Shown: positions 1-7,889, numbered from the stretch's first letter. The stretch: DNA of 34,460 nt from Fidelibacterota bacterium (GCA_947470105.1 CANISR010000015.1:1-34460), one strand, 5' to 3'. Numbers and translations are program-made. Notes: generated by a model not told the origin, from the letters alone.

Positions 1-149
1 CACACGCCGTTGAACTTCTTCACCGGCGGGCCCTTCTGCGGCAGGTTCTGCGGGATGTTGGAGCCGGGGATCGGCAGGCTCTGGGCGAGTGCGGCGCCCG
101 CGCTCAATAAGCCAGAGATCAATAGGGTGGCGGCGACGGCAATTCTCAT
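1..149 (-). CDS. Secreted protein of unknown function, N-terminal part only
   Basis: Only the first 49 or so codons lie in the window; the gene runs off the left edge. The ATG at 149-147 overlaps the TGA of the NHL gene (ATGA), so the two are translationally coupled and probably work together. The first 22 residues form a typical Sec signal peptide (Arg near the start, Ala/Leu core, cleavage after ALA-Q). The visible mature part is rich in Pro, Asn and Gln and ends in a Lys-Lys-Phe-Asn-Gly stretch. I do not recognise the family from this piece. The protein should be exported to the periplasm. Confidence 0.7.
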   Translation of the reverse strand, partial: MRIAVAATLLISGLLSAGAALAQSLPIPGSNIPQNLPQKGPPVKKFNGV

Positions 150-1264
150 GGTTTTGCGCCACCGGTGCGGACGAACTTCTGCACGCGCTCCATTTCGGCG
201 GTGTAGAGGTTGCCCTGGCTGTCGAAGGTCACCTGGTGGATGCGGTGGAGTTGGCCGGCGTAGGGGCCGGCGCGGCCCATGACACTCACTTCCTGGCCAT
301 TGTCGCGGCGCACGATGCGCACCGCGAAGTTGCCGATGTCGGCGAGGGCCAGGAGGCTCTGGGTCTTGTCGGGCCACAGGCCGATATGGCCGACGGTGCC
401 GCCCGAGGGCGAGCGCGTATCGCGGGCATAGAAGTATTCGGCGACGAAGGTGCCGTCCTTCTTGAACACCTGCATGCGGTTGTTGTTGCGGTCGCAGACA
501 TAGACCATTCCGTCGGCGGACGTCTTCACGCAGTGGACCAGGCGGAACTGGGTGGCGGGCGCGTCGCCCGGCTTCGGCGGCGGGGTTTGCAGGTCGGTGG
601 GCGGCTTCCCATACGCGCCCCACATGCGCTTGAACTTGCCGGTGTCCATGTCGAACACGATGATGCGGTGGTTGCCGTAGCCGTCGGCCACGAACACTTC
701 GTTGGATTTTTCGTCGAAGGCCACATCGGACACGCCCGAGAGCTGGGTGGTGTCGAGGCTGCCCTTGGACGGGCCGGCGTGGCCGATCTGCAGCAGGAAT
801 TTTCCATCGGCGGTGAACTTCAGGATCTGGCCGTCGGCGGGGCTGCCGTCCTGGGACGCGCGGGTGGCGTTGCCGCCGATCCACACGTTGCCTTTGGGGT
901 CGATGGCGATGCCGTGCTCGGAGGTGGGCCACTCGTAGCCTTCGCCTTTTCCACCCCAGGACTTCACCACGTCGCCGGTCTGATTGAACGCCAGCACCGG
1001 CGGCGCGGGCATGCAGCACGCCGCGGTGGGTGGGGTCTGGGCGCCGCCGAGGAGATAGCCCTCGACGGTTTTCGGGCGGTGGATGATCCACATGTTGTCG
1101 GCCTTGTCGGCGACGACGCCGGCCAGCACGCCCATGGTCCAGGTATTGGGCAGCGCCTTGGGCCAGAACGGATCGATCTTGTATTCGGGCGCGGCGATCT
1201 CGGCCGCGGCAGCCGGCAACGCCAGGCTCATGGCGGCAACGATCAGGAATTTCGGCAGGCGCAT
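146..1264 (-). CDS. Secreted NHL-repeat beta-propeller protein
   Basis: Predicted 372-aa exported protein. Residues 1-21 are a signal peptide (MRLPKF start, hydrophobic core, AAAA-E cleavage region). The rest carries repeated NHL-type blades: pieces such as GIAIDPKGNVWIGG, VAFDEKSNEVFVADGYGNHR and TFDSQGNLYTAEMERVQKF have the characteristic sequence of a propeller blade. No catalytic residues stand out, so a binding or scaffold role in the periplasm is likeliest; related proteins are often labelled peptidylglycine monooxygenase-like. I chose the ATG at 1264 because a GGAGGGA ribosome site lies just upstream; the frame opens 20 codons earlier without a comparable site. The stop overlaps the next gene's start by four bases. 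Confidence 0.85.
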   Translation of the reverse strand: MRLPKFLIVAAMSLALPAAAAEIAAPEYKIDPFWPKALPNTWTMGVLAGVVADKADNMWIIHRPKTVEGYLLGGAQTPPTAACCMPAPPVLAFNQTGDVVKSWGGKGEGYEWPTSEHGIAIDPKGNVWIGGNATRASQDGSPADGQILKFTADGKFLLQIGHAGPSKGSLDTTQLSGVSDVAFDEKSNEVFVADGYGNHRIIVFDMDTGKFKRMWGAYGKPPTDLQTPPPKPGDAPATQFRLVHCVKTSADGMVYVCDRNNNRMQVFKKDGTFVAEYFYARDTRSPSGGTVGHIGLWPDKTQSLLALADIGNFAVRIVRRDNGQEVSVMGRAGPYAGQLHRIHQVTFDSQGNLYTAEMERVQKFVRTGGAKP

Positions 1265-1313
1265 TGGTCCCTCCACAGGATGCGCCGATCCTAGCATGGG
1301 CCTCAGAAAAAAG

Positions 1314-1335
1314 GCGGGCCGCATTTAAGCGGCCC
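1314..1335 (-). terminator. Rho-independent terminator, second of a tandem pair
   Basis: GGGCCGC and GCGGCCC form a stem around an ATTTAA loop. Read on the minus strand, the hairpin is followed by a run of six T. It is a 22-base exact copy of the hairpin at 1353-1374 and acts as a back-up stop for the gene at 1433-1810. Confidence 0.7.
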
Positions 1336-1352
1336 TCTTTAAATTGAAAAGA

Positions 1353-1376
1353 GCGGGCCGCATTTAAGCGGCCCGC
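1353..1376 (-). terminator. Rho-independent terminator, first of a tandem pair
   Basis: A nine-base-pair stem (GCGGGCCGC with GCGGCCCGC) closes an ATTTAA loop and is followed on the minus strand by TCTTTTC. It lies about 57 bases past the stop of the small secreted protein gene at 1433-1810. Confidence 0.75.
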
Positions 1377-1432
1377 CCTCGCAACGCGCTCGATCAGATC
1401 AGGTTTCCCCGGGCTGGACCCGGAGCCGGCAC

Positions 1433-1810
1433 CTAGGGTGCGAGCTTATTGATCTTCATAGCGCGATTGATCTGCTGCATCACTTCATTCGACACATTGA
1501 CCTTGTCCTGATAGGGCGTGCCGGGCGTGCCGTTCTTGGTGTTGCCGTCCACGGCAGGCTTATAAAGGCTGCTGGGGCTATTGCTGGCGAGGGGGCTCTT
1601 GGCGACCCACGCGGCGGCGACCTGGTCTTTGGCTTCCGGCGAGGTCGCGGCCATCATGTCGGCGGCGCACGACATGCGCATGTCCTGCGCGATGCCGATG
1701 GCGCGGCAGAAGCTGTCGTCGTTGACTTCGGCCCGGACGCCGAAAGAGACGCCCGCGGCTATCACGCCGCCGAGAACCAGAACCGTGAATTTGGTTGCAT
1801 GTTTCGTCAT
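1433..1810 (-). CDS. Small secreted protein, general-stress controlled
   Basis: Predicted 125 aa, not recognised as a named family. A signal peptide covers about residues 1-28 (MTKHATKFTVLVLGG start, cleavage near VRA-E). The mature part has only two Cys, in FCRAIG and MSCAAD, which could form one disulfide. It is otherwise polar with a Ser/Asn/Pro-rich middle. The ATG at 1810 has GGAG seven bases upstream; a GTG one codon earlier is less likely. An exact GGAAC-N16-CGTT promoter ends 37 bases before the start, so it should be transcribed by the EcfG general-stress sigma factor. Two tandem terminators follow, so it is a single-gene transcript. Function unknown. Confidence 0.8.
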   Translation of the reverse strand: MTKHATKFTVLVLGGVIAAGVSFGVRAEVNDDSFCRAIGIAQDMRMSCAADMMAATSPEAKDQVAAAWVAKSPLASNSPSSLYKPAVDGNTKNGTPGTPYQDKVNVSNEVMQQINRAMKINKLAP

Positions 1811-1847
1811 CACTTCTCTCCTATTGCTTCTTCATCACCGGCAATAA

Positions 1848-1872
1848 AACGGATGCGGCCGGCAGAGGTTCC
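1848..1872 (-). promoter_or_regulatory. EcfG-type general stress promoter
   Basis: On the minus strand GGAAC (1872-1868), 16 bases, then CGTT (1851-1848), matching the alphaproteobacterial sigma-EcfG consensus exactly. The -10 element lies 37 bases before the ATG at 1810. Confidence 0.75.
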
Positions 1873-1942
1873 GCCTGCAAAACCGAAGCGATGCGCGAAT
1901 TCACGGCAGAAATTGCAATGGCGTAATTCAACAGGCGCGTGA

Positions 1943-1965
1943 GGCGCCGCACCAAAAGCGGCGCC
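1943..1965. other. Perfect hairpin between divergent genes
   Basis: GGCGCCGC, loop ACCAAAA, GCGGCGCC: a perfect eight-base-pair GC stem. Neither strand has a T run after it, so it is not an obvious terminator. It lies between the stress promoter at 1848-1872 and the small gene at 2025, and could be an operator, a 5' leader structure or a terminator relic. Confidence 0.4.
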
Positions 1966-2024
1966 GTGCCGTTACACTTTTGATCGGATGAGAGTGCGAG
2001 ATAAAAACAAGAAAGGAGAGCGTC

Positions 2025-2237
2025 ATGCTCATTGCATCGAACGGAACGGGGTATACCGCGGTACCGCGCGATGACGGCACGTATTCGGTTGAGGTTGTGC
2101 GCCCGGGTGATTTGCCCGAGATGGTGCGCGGCTTCATCAGTGAAGGCGATGCGGAACGATGGATTCTGGCCAAGATTGGCCAGCAAAGGCAGCCCGGCGA
2201 TATGCCGGACATCATGACGGTGGGCCGCAATCCGTAA
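2025..2237 (+). CDS. Small hypothetical protein, 70 aa
   Basis: No family recognised. The ATG has a strong site, AAAGGAGAG, four bases upstream, and the gene stands alone, so it is probably real. There is no signal peptide or membrane segment. The sequence looks like a compact cytosolic alpha/beta fold: YTAVPRDDGTYSVEVV suggests paired strands, and ISEGDAERWILAKIGQQ an amphipathic helix. It is divergent from the small stress gene at 1433-1810. No promoter of the EcfG type was found on its side. Confidence 0.7.
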   Translation: MLIASNGTGYTAVPRDDGTYSVEVVRPGDLPEMVRGFISEGDAERWILAKIGQQRQPGDMPDIMTVGRNP

Positions 2238-2339
2238 TGTACAGCCACTACGCGCTGCAGCCCGCGGCTACACCCTTCGGTGTGGACGGCAAGGCCACGC
2301 TATACTAGGACTCTGGCGTGGAAATGCTGGAACGGTGCA

Positions 2340-3272
2340 ATGCCCAAAATCGACGCTTCTGACGGTTCGCTCAATGCTCTGACGCGTGCGGTATACGAAA
2401 ATCAACATCAGCGCATCGCCGGCGACGATACCGCCTTTCAGCGCATTTACGACATCTACGAGAACGCCGAATTCGGCATCCCCGCGGGATGGTGGTCGGG
2501 GAAAAAGGCGCTGGACGCCGGATGCGGTAATTTCGGCGCGTTCATGCTGTACCTAATCCATCGCGGACCCGCGATGGTCCACGGCGTCGATTTGGGAACG
2601 AGCTGGATCGAAAAACTCAGCGCCAGTCTGGCCGCACGGAACGTCGATCCGGAGCGTTTCACTTTGACATCGGGCAGCGTGCTCGACCTTCCGTTTCCTG
2701 ACGCCAGTTTCGATTTCGTGGCGGTCAATGGCGTGCTGGTGCATCTGGACTCTATGGCGGAGATCGAGAAGGGGTTTGCCGAGGGCGCGCGGGTGTGCGC
2801 GCCAGGGGGATATTATTTCACCAGCTACGGTCCGTGTGGCGGCCTGATGATGGACGCCATCTTCCCGGCGCTGCAGGCGTATTACCGGACAAATGCAGAC
2901 TTCCATCGGTTTATCGACACCGTCACCCCTGCGATCCTCCACGATGCGATCGACGTGGTCGTTGCCGAGACCAAAAAGCGCATGGGCCTCGATCTGGGCG
3001 CGGATTTCCTCAAGCCGCTGTTCCACGAAGACTTCTGCGTTTTCCTGCAGAACTATATCCAGCGGCCGACGGACTTCTCCAATGAGTGCACGCCGGAAGT
3101 GGTGGAGGATCTATACCAACGCAACGGCTTCACGACGGTGGTGCGCATGAACCACTTCGTCAAGCGCGGAGACATCCGCAAATACTTCGCGCCGCTGCAC
3201 TACCACGCCGACCACCCGGTCTCCCGTGTGCTCTACGGGGCCGGGTTCGTGCAATATATCGGGCAGAGATAG
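2340..3272 (+). CDS. Class I SAM-dependent methyltransferase
   Basis: 310 aa. The SAM-binding motif I is clear at residues 58-63 (LDAGCG), followed by an acidic strand end (VHGVDLG) and the motif LPFPDASFDFVAVNGVLVHL, typical of Methyltransf_11/25 proteins. The C-terminal 150 residues are rich in Tyr, Phe and His and probably form the substrate lid. The substrate cannot be told; small molecules are likelier than nucleic acid. I chose the ATG at 2340, where GGAACG lies just upstream; the frame extends further but with no good site. The stop lies one base before the converging stop of the GlcG-like gene. GC content is somewhat lower than neighbours. Confidence 0.85.
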   Translation: MPKIDASDGSLNALTRAVYENQHQRIAGDDTAFQRIYDIYENAEFGIPAGWWSGKKALDAGCGNFGAFMLYLIHRGPAMVHGVDLGTSWIEKLSASLAARNVDPERFTLTSGSVLDLPFPDASFDFVAVNGVLVHLDSMAEIEKGFAEGARVCAPGGYYFTSYGPCGGLMMDAIFPALQAYYRTNADFHRFIDTVTPAILHDAIDVVVAETKKRMGLDLGADFLKPLFHEDFCVFLQNYIQRPTDFSNECTPEVVEDLYQRNGFTTVVRMNHFVKRGDIRKYFAPLHYHADHPVSRVLYGAGFVQYIGQR

Positions 3273-3273
3273 C

Positions 3274-3699
3274 CTAGCCGCCGAGCGCCTTGATGCCGGC
3301 GCCGGCGATCTGCTCGTCCTGGGCCGACGTCACGCCCGACACGCCGATGGCGCCGATGATCTTGCCGTCGATGATGATCGGCAGGCCGCCCTGCACGGCG
3401 GTGATGTTGCTGAAGGTGAGAAAGCCATGGGCGGGGCCGCCGCCGGCGATGAGGTCCTGGAAGGCCTTCGATGGGCGCCGGAAATTCAGCGCGGTGCGGG
3501 CCTTGCCCTCAGCCACCACCAGCGAGCCGTACTGGGTGTTGTCCAGGCGATGCAGCATCACCGCGTTGCCGCCGCTGTCGAGAATATAGATCACCACCGA
3601 CCAGTTGTTGGCATTGGCCTCGGCTTCCGCCGCCGCCATGACTTTCTTGGCGGCTTCGAGTGTGATCGGCGCGCCGTAGGGCGCTGGTCCTTGTGACAT
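3274..3699 (-). CDS. GlcG/HbpS family heme-degrading-like protein
   Basis: 141 aa, the full length of the GlcG/HbpS (DUF336) family. Family hallmarks are visible: an N-terminal helix LEAAKKVMAAAEAEA, the strand WSVVIYILDSGGNAVMLHRLD, the KARTALNFRRPSKAF segment, and the Gly-rich end GGLPIIIDGKIIGAIGVSG followed by an AQDEQIA helix. Members bind heme or cobalamin-like ligands or accompany glycolate and diol metabolism; which applies here is not shown. There is no signal peptide, so it is cytosolic. It stands alone, convergent with the methyltransferase. Confidence 0.9.
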   Translation of the reverse strand: MSQGPAPYGAPITLEAAKKVMAAAEAEANANNWSVVIYILDSGGNAVMLHRLDNTQYGSLVVAEGKARTALNFRRPSKAFQDLIAGGGPAHGFLTFSNITAVQGGLPIIIDGKIIGAIGVSGVTSAQDEQIAGAGIKALGG

Positions 3700-3746
3700 G
3701 GTGGTCTCCCGCTGTTCTGAAGAGGTGTGACTATTTAAATGCGGCG

Positions 3747-4715
3747 CTACTTAAGCATTTTGTCGAAGAACGCCGCAATGGCGTGATTGTGCCAGGGGAT
3801 GGCGTCGCCCGCGCCGTGGAATCCCACGTGGCCGCCGTCGGCGGTTAAGAGGAGCGTGGGGCCGCCTTCGGGCCATAAGCGATTCACATACGCGGCGGCG
3901 GGAATCCAGGGGTCGCTGCGGGCGTGAATGACGAGGGTGGGAATCGTGATGCGGTCGACGAGGGGGGCGGCCGACGACCGGCGGTAATAGTCATCGGCGC
4001 CGGTAAAGCCATTCCCCGGGGCGACGATCAGATCGTCGAAATCATAAATCGTATGGATGCGGCCGGCGTTGGCGTCATACAGCGCGCGGTGGGTGCCGCT
4101 GCTGAGGGCGGCGTCGTCCGTCATGGTCTTGAACAGATGCCGGTGATAGATCCGGTTGCGGGGCGCCATGATGCGGACCTGGGCGGCTTTCAGATCAATG
4201 GGCGCGGAGATGCTGGCGCCGGCGATGACGCCGGCGCAGCCCTCGTTCTCGGCCAGGAATTTCAGCACCAGGTTGCCGCCGAGGGATGTGCCGGTGATGA
4301 ACACGCCGCGGCGCTTGAGGTCGGTGGGCAGGGCTTTGAGCGCATCGCGAAGATCGGCGCTGCGGCCGGCGTGATAGTGCTGACGGGTGAGTCCGCGCGA
4401 CGGCCCCGCGCCGCGCAGATTGAGACGCAGCACCGGGTGGCCGCGGCGCCGGTGCCAGGCGGCGCTGGTGGCGATATTGGTGCTGTCCTCGTCGCCGGTC
4501 AGGCCGTGGATGAGGATCACCAGGGGTTTGCCGTGGTCGTCGTCGGGCATGTTGAGCGCCGCGAGGAGCTCATCGCCGCTGCCGTCGCTCATGGGCAGCG
4601 TCAGGCGGATCGTGCCGGAAAGCGCCGGCGCTTTTCCAACCAGGTTATTACGGATGGTCTGGAGGTCGCCGCCGATCCACGGAAAGCGCGGCCGGAACGC
4701 GGGCAGCGTGCTCAA
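3747..4715 (-). CDS. YheT-type alpha/beta hydrolase
   Basis: 322 aa. The alpha/beta hydrolase core is complete: the oxyanion turn IHGLTG at 69-74, the nucleophile elbow GTSLGG with Ser144, an acid in HARSDPWIP, and a C-terminal His in DGGHVGFHG. The N-terminal arrangement (PWIGGDLQT, then DGDE-like strands, then RGAGPSRGLTRQHYHAG) is that of the YheT/embryogenesis-associated group, which are putative carboxylesterases of unknown natural substrate. The start appears to be TTG at 4715, overlapping the TGA of the upstream gene by four bases (TTGA), with no alternative start nearby; this implies translational coupling to the secreted protein gene. Confidence 0.88.
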   Translation of the reverse strand: MSTLPAFRPRFPWIGGDLQTIRNNLVGKAPALSGTIRLTLPMSDGSGDELLAALNMPDDDHGKPLVILIHGLTGDEDSTNIATSAAWHRRRGHPVLRLNLRGAGPSRGLTRQHYHAGRSADLRDALKALPTDLKRRGVFITGTSLGGNLVLKFLAENEGCAGVIAGASISAPIDLKAAQVRIMAPRNRIYHRHLFKTMTDDAALSSGTHRALYDANAGRIHTIYDFDDLIVAPGNGFTGADDYYRRSSAAPLVDRITIPTLVIHARSDPWIPAAAYVNRLWPEGGPTLLLTADGGHVGFHGAGDAIPWHNHAIAAFFDKMLK

Positions 4716-5482
4716 TCTTTCGGGAGCGTGGTCTGGCGGCCGCTGGGGCCTTCGCCGGGGGAGGCCTGCATGCGCTGGGCGATGATGTCGATGGTGTTGG
4801 CCGCCGCATCCTTGAGGTGCTCGTCGCGCACCTGCAGCGCGTCGCCGAGGGCGGCGGCGTGGCGCGCGCGCATCTCGCCGTCTTCGCTCTCGAGGCTTTT
4901 GCGCAAGGATTCGATGCCGCTGTCGAAGGCGGCGCCCAGGTCCTTGGCCGCAGCCGGCATTTTCACCTGGATGGCGGAGGCCTGGAGCATGGCCAGATCG
5001 CCGGTGACGGCGAGCTTGTCCTCGAACGTGGCGGCCGCGGCGATCTTGCGCTCCACCAAGCCGGCCACCGCCGGAAACAGGGCGCGCAGGCCGTCGTCCA
5101 AAGCACCTTGCGCCGCCGGAACGCTATAGGCCGCCGAGCGCAGGTCGACGAATTGATCGAGGGTGTCGTGGGCCGCCGCGGCGCCGGGTTTCAGGGCGCT
5201 GGCGGTGGCGCGCCGCACCAGGTCGGCGAACGCGGCCCCGGCGCCCGTGGCGATCTGGGTGGCTTTGTATTGCTGGGCGGTGTCGGCCAGGGACAGGAGT
5301 TCATAGGCGTTGTCGAGAGAGTCGCCGACCTTGGCCTCGCGGGTCGCACTTTCATATGCGCGCTGCAGCTCGATCAGCGCCGGATCCGCCGGCGCTTTGC
5401 GCGGCGCATCAGCGGCGGAGGCGCTGCCCGGAAGGAACAGGAGCGCGGCCACGATCGCGGCGGAGGTAAAGAGCGAAGACAT
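4712..5482 (-). CDS. Secreted helical protein of unknown function
   Basis: 256 aa. Residues 1-23 are a signal peptide ending ASA-A. The mature chain is almost all Ala, Leu, Asp, Glu and Arg and reads as continuous amphipathic helices with no Cys in the mature part, so an elongated helical bundle in the periplasm is likely. I recognise no family. It is first in a two-gene unit with the YheT-type hydrolase, whose TTG start overlaps its stop; the pairing suggests a linked envelope or lipid role, but that is inference. Confidence 0.75.
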   Translation of the reverse strand: MSSLFTSAAIVAALLFLPGSASAADAPRKAPADPALIELQRAYESATREAKVGDSLDNAYELLSLADTAQQYKATQIATGAGAAFADLVRRATASALKPGAAAAHDTLDQFVDLRSAAYSVPAAQGALDDGLRALFPAVAGLVERKIAAAATFEDKLAVTGDLAMLQASAIQVKMPAAAKDLGAAFDSGIESLRKSLESEDGEMRARHAAALGDALQVRDEHLKDAAANTIDIIAQRMQASPGEGPSGRQTTLPKD

Positions 5483-5653
5483 TTCCCAGCTTCTAAAAAA
5501 CAGCGGCTGATGGACTACCGCTAGGCGAAGGCTATCACGCCCGGAAAATCCCAGGGTAGAGGCGGGGAGGCCTTTGCAAGCGTCATCACGCGAATTTCAC
5601 GGGCTGTTGCTTTTTTAGCGAAGCGGCGGAAGCCCCCTAAAACAAAAGGAAAA

Positions 5654-5677
5654 GGGCCGCTCCTTGCGAAGCGGCCC
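5654..5677 (-). terminator. Rho-independent terminator of the XRE gene
   Basis: GGGCCGCT pairs with AGCGGCCC around an eight-base loop. On the minus strand the stem is followed by TTTTCCTTTTG. It lies 25 bases past the XRE stop codon. Confidence 0.8.
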
Positions 5678-5701
5678 TGACAATCCGTCATAATTCAGTA
5701 G

Positions 5702-6184
5702 CTAAGCCTGGGCGGTGTCGGTCTCGGCGCCGCTGATGATGTCCATGAGGGCGCGGAAGCGGTTGCGCACCTTGCTGTTGTCGATGGCCCAGTAGGCCTT
5801 CACCAGCAGCTCGGCTTCCTCGTCCGGAAGCGCGTCATCGGTGTTGCGTTCGGTGACGGCGAGGGTCCCGCCGTCCTGCTGCAGGCCTTCGAAGAACCAT
5901 TCGACCGGGCACTCAAGGGCGCAGGAGATGTCCCATAGGCGCGAGCCGACGAGGCGGTTCACGCCGTGTTCGTATTTCTGCACTTGCTGCCAGGACAGAC
6001 CGATGCGGTCGGCGAGTTCCTGCTGCGATAGGCCGAGGCGGGTGCGGCGCAGGCGGACGCGGCCGCCGATGTGTTTGGCGATGGCGTAGGGCTCAGCAGG
6101 CCCGCCGTCGGAGTCCACGGTGATGCTGTCGTCGGACGGAGCCCGCCCGGAAACTGTGTTGGCGGAGATTGTGCTGGTATCCAT
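5702..6184 (-). CDS. XRE-family transcriptional regulator
   Basis: 160 aa from the ATG at 6184. Residues about 35-95 form an HTH_3 domain: RVRLRRTRLGLSQQELADR is helices 1-2 and IGLSWQQVQKYEHGVNR is the recognition helix region, ending in VEWFFEGL as in SinR/Cro-like proteins common in alphaproteobacteria. The Ser/Thr/Asp-rich N-terminus looks disordered; the C-terminal 60 residues are acidic then helical. The frame is open to a TTG at 6250, but that stretch is Pro/Cys-rich and unlike the family. An exact EcfG promoter lies about 100 bases upstream, so the regulator should be made under general stress. Its targets are unknown. Confidence 0.88.
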   Translation of the reverse strand: MDTSTISANTVSGRAPSDDSITVDSDGGPAEPYAIAKHIGGRVRLRRTRLGLSQQELADRIGLSWQQVQKYEHGVNRLVGSRLWDISCALECPVEWFFEGLQQDGGTLAVTERNTDDALPDEEAELLVKAYWAIDNSKVRNRFRALMDIISGAETDTAQA

Positions 6185-6285
6185 GAAGCCGGCCCCTCTG
6201 GCTGGTGGGTGGGGTCCGCAGGGCGGGCGAGCGCAGGGGCGTGCATGCAAATTCCCCGTTGCTCGCCTTCCGCGAACAAGGGGCC

Positions 6286-6310
6286 AACGCCGGTGTACGG
6301 GAATTGTTCC
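6286..6310 (-). promoter_or_regulatory. EcfG-type general stress promoter before XRE gene
   Basis: Minus-strand GGAAC (6310-6306), 16 bases, CGTT (6289-6286): an exact consensus match. It predicts a 5' leader of roughly 90 bases to the ATG at 6184, or a short leader if the TTG at 6250 is used. Confidence 0.7.
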
Positions 6311-6377
6311 CTGCGAATTGCAAAGATCCCGAGAAAATGTGTCCCCGGCGGGTTTAGGGCTCTGTTTTCAGGGGCTT

Positions 6378-7229
6378 TTATCTGGCCGGGCCGGTTTCCA
6401 GGGGGAGGGCGGGGTCGGCGCCCCATTCCACCCAACTGCCGTCGTAAATGGCCGTATCGGCCTTTCCCGCCAAAGCCGCCCCCAAGGCCAGAGTGCAGGC
6501 CGACACCCCGGAGCCGCAGGAGGTGACCAGGGGCTTGGACAGGTCGATTCCGGCCTGGTCGAAGGCGGCCTTGATGGCGGCGGGGTCCTTCCAGGTCTTG
6601 GTCTCGGCGTTGAGCAGGGTGAGGAAGGGCAGGTTCCTGCTGCCGGGAATATGGCCGGAGCGTAGGCCCGCCCGCGGCTCGGGCTCGGTGCCGGCGAAGC
6701 GTCCGGCGGAGCGGGCGTCCAGAAGTTGGCGGCCGGGTGCGAGGGCGCGGACATCATCTTGCATGAGGACGCGGCCCAGGGGCGCGCGGGCGGTGAAGGT
6801 CTGGGGCGCGAAAGCGGGAACCTGCTGGTCCATGGGCCGGTTCTCGGCGAGCCACTTGGTGCGTCCGCCGTCCAGCACGCTGACCTTGTCGTGGCCGAAG
6901 GTCTTGAACATGAACCACACCCGCGCCGCCGCCAGTGCGCCGCCGAGGTGGTCATAGACCACAATGTGGTGGGCGTTGCCGATGCCGAGGGCGCCGACTT
7001 TGGCGGCGAAGATTTCAGCCGAGGGGAAGGCGTGCTCTTTCTTGCCGTTGGGGTCAGCCACGTCGTTGATATTGAAGAACTGCGCGCCCGGAATATGGCC
7101 GGCGTTGTACTGCTCCAGCGCCGGTGCGATGCCGCCGGGCACGAAGTAGCTGGCGTCGAGGATGCGCAAGTTAGCATCCTTGAGATGGTCGGCGAGCCAG
7201 GCGGTATCCACGAGGATGGGCGCGGTCAT
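6378..7229 (-). CDS. sseA: 3-mercaptopyruvate sulfurtransferase
   Basis: 283 aa with two rhodanese domains, about residues 5-130 and 160-280. The active loop is CGSGVSA with catalytic Cys238; this loop distinguishes mercaptopyruvate sulfurtransferases from thiosulfate-specific rhodaneses. The first domain carries the linker features YNAGHIPGAQFF and YDHLGGALAARVWFM-like sequence; the second RSGHIPGSRNLPF. It moves sulfur from 3-mercaptopyruvate to cyanide or thiol acceptors in the cytosol. The start is one base past the NUDIX stop, so both genes are in one operon, read NUDIX then sseA. Confidence 0.93.
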   Translation of the reverse strand: MTAPILVDTAWLADHLKDANLRILDASYFVPGGIAPALEQYNAGHIPGAQFFNINDVADPNGKKEHAFPSAEIFAAKVGALGIGNAHHIVVYDHLGGALAAARVWFMFKTFGHDKVSVLDGGRTKWLAENRPMDQQVPAFAPQTFTARAPLGRVLMQDDVRALAPGRQLLDARSAGRFAGTEPEPRAGLRSGHIPGSRNLPFLTLLNAETKTWKDPAAIKAAFDQAGIDLSKPLVTSCGSGVSACTLALGAALAGKADTAIYDGSWVEWGADPALPLETGPAR

Positions 7230-7230
7230 G

Positions 7231-7845
7231 TCAGGGCCTCCACTTCTTTAAAACTTTGTCGCGGTTCAGGAAGAACCATTGGGCGGCGATGAGGCTGGCG
7301 GCGTTGTTGAGGCGGCCGTCGTCGAGCAGGGCGCGGAGTTCGGCTTCGTTCACCACGCTGGCGCGGATCACTTCATGTTCGGTGGCGACGCCGAAGATGC
7401 CCCCGGCGCCTTCGGTGGAGATGCGGCCGAGGTACAGCTTCGTGGTCTCGGTCGCGCCGCCGGGGCTTACGAGATAGTGGTGCATGGGCCACAGGTCCAT
7501 GACCACGCGGCCGGTTTCCTCTTCGGTTTCGCGGGCGGCGACGGCTTCGGCGGTTTCGCCGGCCTCGATGATGCCGGCGGCCACCTCGATCTGCCAGGGC
7601 TCCATGTGTCCAGCATAGGCGCCGATGCGAAACTGCTGGATCATGACGAATTCGCCGCGCACAGGATCGTAAGGCAGGATCGCCACCGCGTGACCGCGCT
7701 CGAAGACCTCGCGGCGCATAACCTCGGTCCAGCCGCCGTCGAAGGTGGGATGGCGCAGTTCATAGGCGTCGATGCGGAAATAGCCCTGGAAGACCGTGGT
7801 TTTGACGCGGATATCGGGTTCGCCAGGCGGTGGTGTGAGGTTCAT
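7231..7845 (-). CDS. NUDIX hydrolase, ADP-ribose pyrophosphatase type
   Basis: The Nudix box is complete (G-x5-E-x7-REtxEExG), in GIIEAGETAEAVAARETEEE and the residues after it. The N-terminal YFRIDAYELRHPTFDGG and the middle QQFRIGAYA...PWQIEVAAG match the NudF/ADP-ribose pyrophosphatase group, which cleaves ADP-ribose to AMP and ribose 5-phosphate. From the ATG at 7845 it is 204 aa; an in-frame ATG at 7872 gives 213 aa but sits only 17 bases from the divergent osmC start. Neither has a convincing ribosome site. It is first in an operon with sseA. Confidence 0.9.
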   Translation of the reverse strand: MNLTPPPGEPDIRVKTTVFQGYFRIDAYELRHPTFDGGWTEVMRREVFERGHAVAILPYDPVRGEFVMIQQFRIGAYAGHMEPWQIEVAAGIIEAGETAEAVAARETEEETGRVVMDLWPMHHYLVSPGGATETTKLYLGRISTEGAGGIFGVATEHEVIRASVVNEAELRALLDDGRLNNAASLIAAQWFFLNRDKVLKKWRP

Positions 7846-7889
7846 GAAGGTAGGACTATCATGCCGGCACATATGAACGGGAGTCCCAC

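Noticed and set aside
89-1294. Long plus-strand open frame (401 codons)
   Set aside because: It is antisense to the NHL-repeat gene. Its translation is Gly/Ala/His/Val-rich without motifs, typical of the opposite strand of a GC-rich gene.
3924-5129. Long plus-strand open frame spanning two minus-strand genes
   Set aside because: It crosses the YheT-type hydrolase and secreted protein genes in antisense and has no recognisable domain or ribosome site.
5959-6435. Alternative minus-strand frame upstream of the XRE gene, with an ATG at 6246
   Set aside because: It is Pro/Arg-rich, runs out of frame through the XRE domain and has no family features.
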